Source: Chloroflexota bacterium
Lineage (GTDB): Bacteria > Chloroflexota > Anaerolineae > Promineifilales > Promineifilaceae
DNA: 5,561 nt
Direction: 5' to 3'
Assembly: GCA_024278255.1 (NCBI GenBank)
Contig: JAJRTP010000118.1
Coordinates: forward strand, 1 to 5,561
Part shown: piece after piece, positions 4,576 to 5,561 of the stretch
Layout: each line of letters begins with the position of its first letter
Position numbering within the stretch: the first letter of the stretch is position 1
Notes under the pieces: model-generated
What the model was told of the DNA's origin: nothing
Database searches by the model: none
What the model saw: the letters and a program-made list of their open reading frames with translations, nothing else
Program-made: the position numbers and the translations under genes

Positions 4576-5561
4576 ATGAACCTAGTTCGTCTGGAAAATG
4601 TGACCCATTACTACAGCGAGCGCACCTTGCTGGATGGCGTCAACCTGCAAATCAACGAGGGCGACCGCATTGGCCTGATTGGCCGGAACGGCAGCGGTAA
4701 AACGACGCTGCTGCGCCTGATTGCCGGGGAAGAAACACCCCGCGCCGGGCAGGTAACAGTCTGGGGCGGCGTGCGCGTCCGCTTTTTGCCGCAAAACCCG
4801 CAGCTTGACCCGGAGATGACGGTGTTGGACACGGTGTACCAAAGCAGTTCTCCTCTGATGCGCCTGCTGCACGATTACCAACAGGCGGCGGATGCGCTGG
4901 AACGAGAGCCGGAGGATACGGCCGTACAAGCCCAATTCGCCGCCATCAGCCAAAAAATGGATACGGCCGGCGGCTGGACGGCCGAAACCGCAGCCAAAAC
5001 CATCCTCACCAAACTGGGCGTCAACCATTTCGAGGCCAAAATCAACACCCTGAGCGGCGGCCAGAAAAAGCGCGTCGCCCTGGCCCACGCCCTGTTGGAC
5101 CCGGCCGACCTGCTTATCCTGGACGAACCAACCAACCACATTGACGCTGACGCCATCGCCTGGCTGGAAAAGTACCTGCTCACCATCCCCTCCGCATTGC
5201 TGATGGTGACGCATGACCGCTACTTTCTGGAACGGGTGGTGAACAAGATTGTGGAATTGGACCGGCGGGAACTGGTGGTGTATTCGGGGAATTACGGCCG
5301 TTACCTGGAAAAACGCGCCCTGCGGGAAGAGCAGCACCAAACGGCCGAAAGCAAACGCCAGGCCCTCCTGCGCCGGGAACTGGAATGGCTGCGGCGTGGG
5401 GCAATGGCTCGCAGCACCAAACAAAAAGCACGCAAACAGCGCGTCGCCGAACTACAAAAAATCCAGTACGACCGGGGTGACCAACGGGTAGCTCTGGCGC
5501 TGGCCGGCCGCCGCCTGGGCAAGCGCGTTCTGGAAGCCGCAAATCTCAGTAAAAGTTACGG
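4576..5561 (+). CDS. ABC-F family ATPase, Uup-like (3' end outside window)
   Basis: The frame is open from this ATG to the window edge (328 complete codons); the family is usually 530-650 residues, so about half to two thirds is present. It is a soluble twin-ABC protein without membrane segments. The first ABC domain is intact: Walker A GRNGSGKT (36-43), signature LSGGQKKRV (159-167), Walker B LLILDEPTNHID (179-190) with Glu184, and the switch His213 in VTHDRYFL. A basic linker with RRGAMARSTKQKARKQR (273-289) follows, as in Uup and related ABC-F proteins. KRVLEAANLSKSY begins the second domain. The region between Walker A and signature is short, giving no long arm. ABC-F proteins act at the ribosome E site to resolve stalled translation, and some give antibiotic resistance; the exact role here cannot be read from a partial sequence. 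Uup-like is favoured but other subfamilies are not excluded. The start follows from the promoter spacing and family alignment. Confidence 0.93.
   Translation, partial: MNLVRLENVTHYYSERTLLDGVNLQINEGDRIGLIGRNGSGKTTLLRLIAGEETPRAGQVTVWGGVRVRFLPQNPQLDPEMTVLDTVYQSSSPLMRLLHDYQQAADALEREPEDTAVQAQFAAISQKMDTAGGWTAETAAKTILTKLGVNHFEAKINTLSGGQKKRVALAHALLDPADLLILDEPTNHIDADAIAWLEKYLLTIPSALLMVTHDRYFLERVVNKIVELDRRELVVYSGNYGRYLEKRALREEQHQTAESKRQALLRRELEWLRRGAMARSTKQKARKQRVAELQKIQYDRGDQRVALALAGRRLGKRVLEAANLSKSY

Larger units (their letters stand above)
491..5301. repeat. Highly iterated palindrome ACGGCCGT, 11 dispersed copies
   Basis: Exact copies start at 491, 603, 685, 2005, 2918, 3311, 3623, 4079, 4379, 4918 and 5294. 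A random sequence of this length would hold about 0.1. One-base variants occur at 3028, 4284, 4963, 4978 and 5341. By eye there are about 20 CGGCCG cores, and more than half carry A before and T after, against an expected one in sixteen. Copies lie in genes on both strands and between genes. Many continue to GGATACGGCCGT. The pattern resembles the HIP1 octamer of Cyanobacteria. Confidence 0.88.

Noticed and set aside
4582..5424. 280-residue open frame on the - strand
   Set aside because: It is the antisense of the ABC-F gene, whose Walker, signature and switch motifs are unambiguous on the + strand.

Overview
This is a bacterial window that best fits an uncultured Chloroflexota (Anaerolineae-like) genome. 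That assignment is inference. It rests on a split NB-ARC/TPR gene pair, a possibly leaderless gene start, heptamer and C-rich repeats between genes, and gene content shared with Cyanobacteria and Chloroflexota. No rRNA, tRNA, CRISPR array, insertion sequence or prophage gene is visible.

Layout. (1) 1-377, + strand: the C-terminal end of a protein resembling the HD-domain metalloproteins of Cyanobacteria and Chloroflexota. Its stop codon lies inside a six-copy 7-bp tandem repeat. (2) 378-786: noncoding, with the heptamers, a C-rich tract and three copies of the palindrome ACGGCCGT. (3) 787-927, + strand: a 46-residue ORF with a strong Shine-Dalgarno and a clear Sec signal peptide, predicted to release a 12-residue peptide with two cysteines. 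(4) 948-975: a perfect 28-bp palindrome, the likely shared terminator of two converging units. (5) 3690-987, - strand: a two-gene operon, an NB-ARC (STAND) NTPase with an N-terminal sigma-region-4-like helix-turn-helix, overlapping by 20 nt a protein with seven TPRs. Together they look like one AfsR-like regulator split in two. (6) 3691-4045: a divergent intergenic region with an extended -10 promoter for the operon, 10-bp phased direct repeats, and a long stem-loop just ahead of the next gene. (7) 4046-4519, + strand: a short DJ-1/PfpI-like protein with Asp where the catalytic Cys should be. (8) 4521-4560: a C-rich tandem repeat whose other strand fits the G-quadruplex pattern. (9) 4576 to the window end, + strand: the first two thirds or so of an ABC-F (Uup-like) ATPase, with TGCTATAAT ending exactly six bases before its ATG.

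How it may work together. The NB-ARC and TPR proteins probably form one NTP-switched sensor and DNA-binding complex. The exported peptide gene converges on them and shares their terminator. TPR proteins are known peptide receptors in RRNPP systems, so a peptide/TPR/STAND signalling cassette is possible, but unproven. Across the whole window the palindrome ACGGCCGT occurs 11 times, against about 0.1 expected for random sequence. Seven of its eight copies within genes are read as Thr-Ala-Val. It resembles the cyanobacterial HIP1 phenomenon and is the strongest unexplained signal here.
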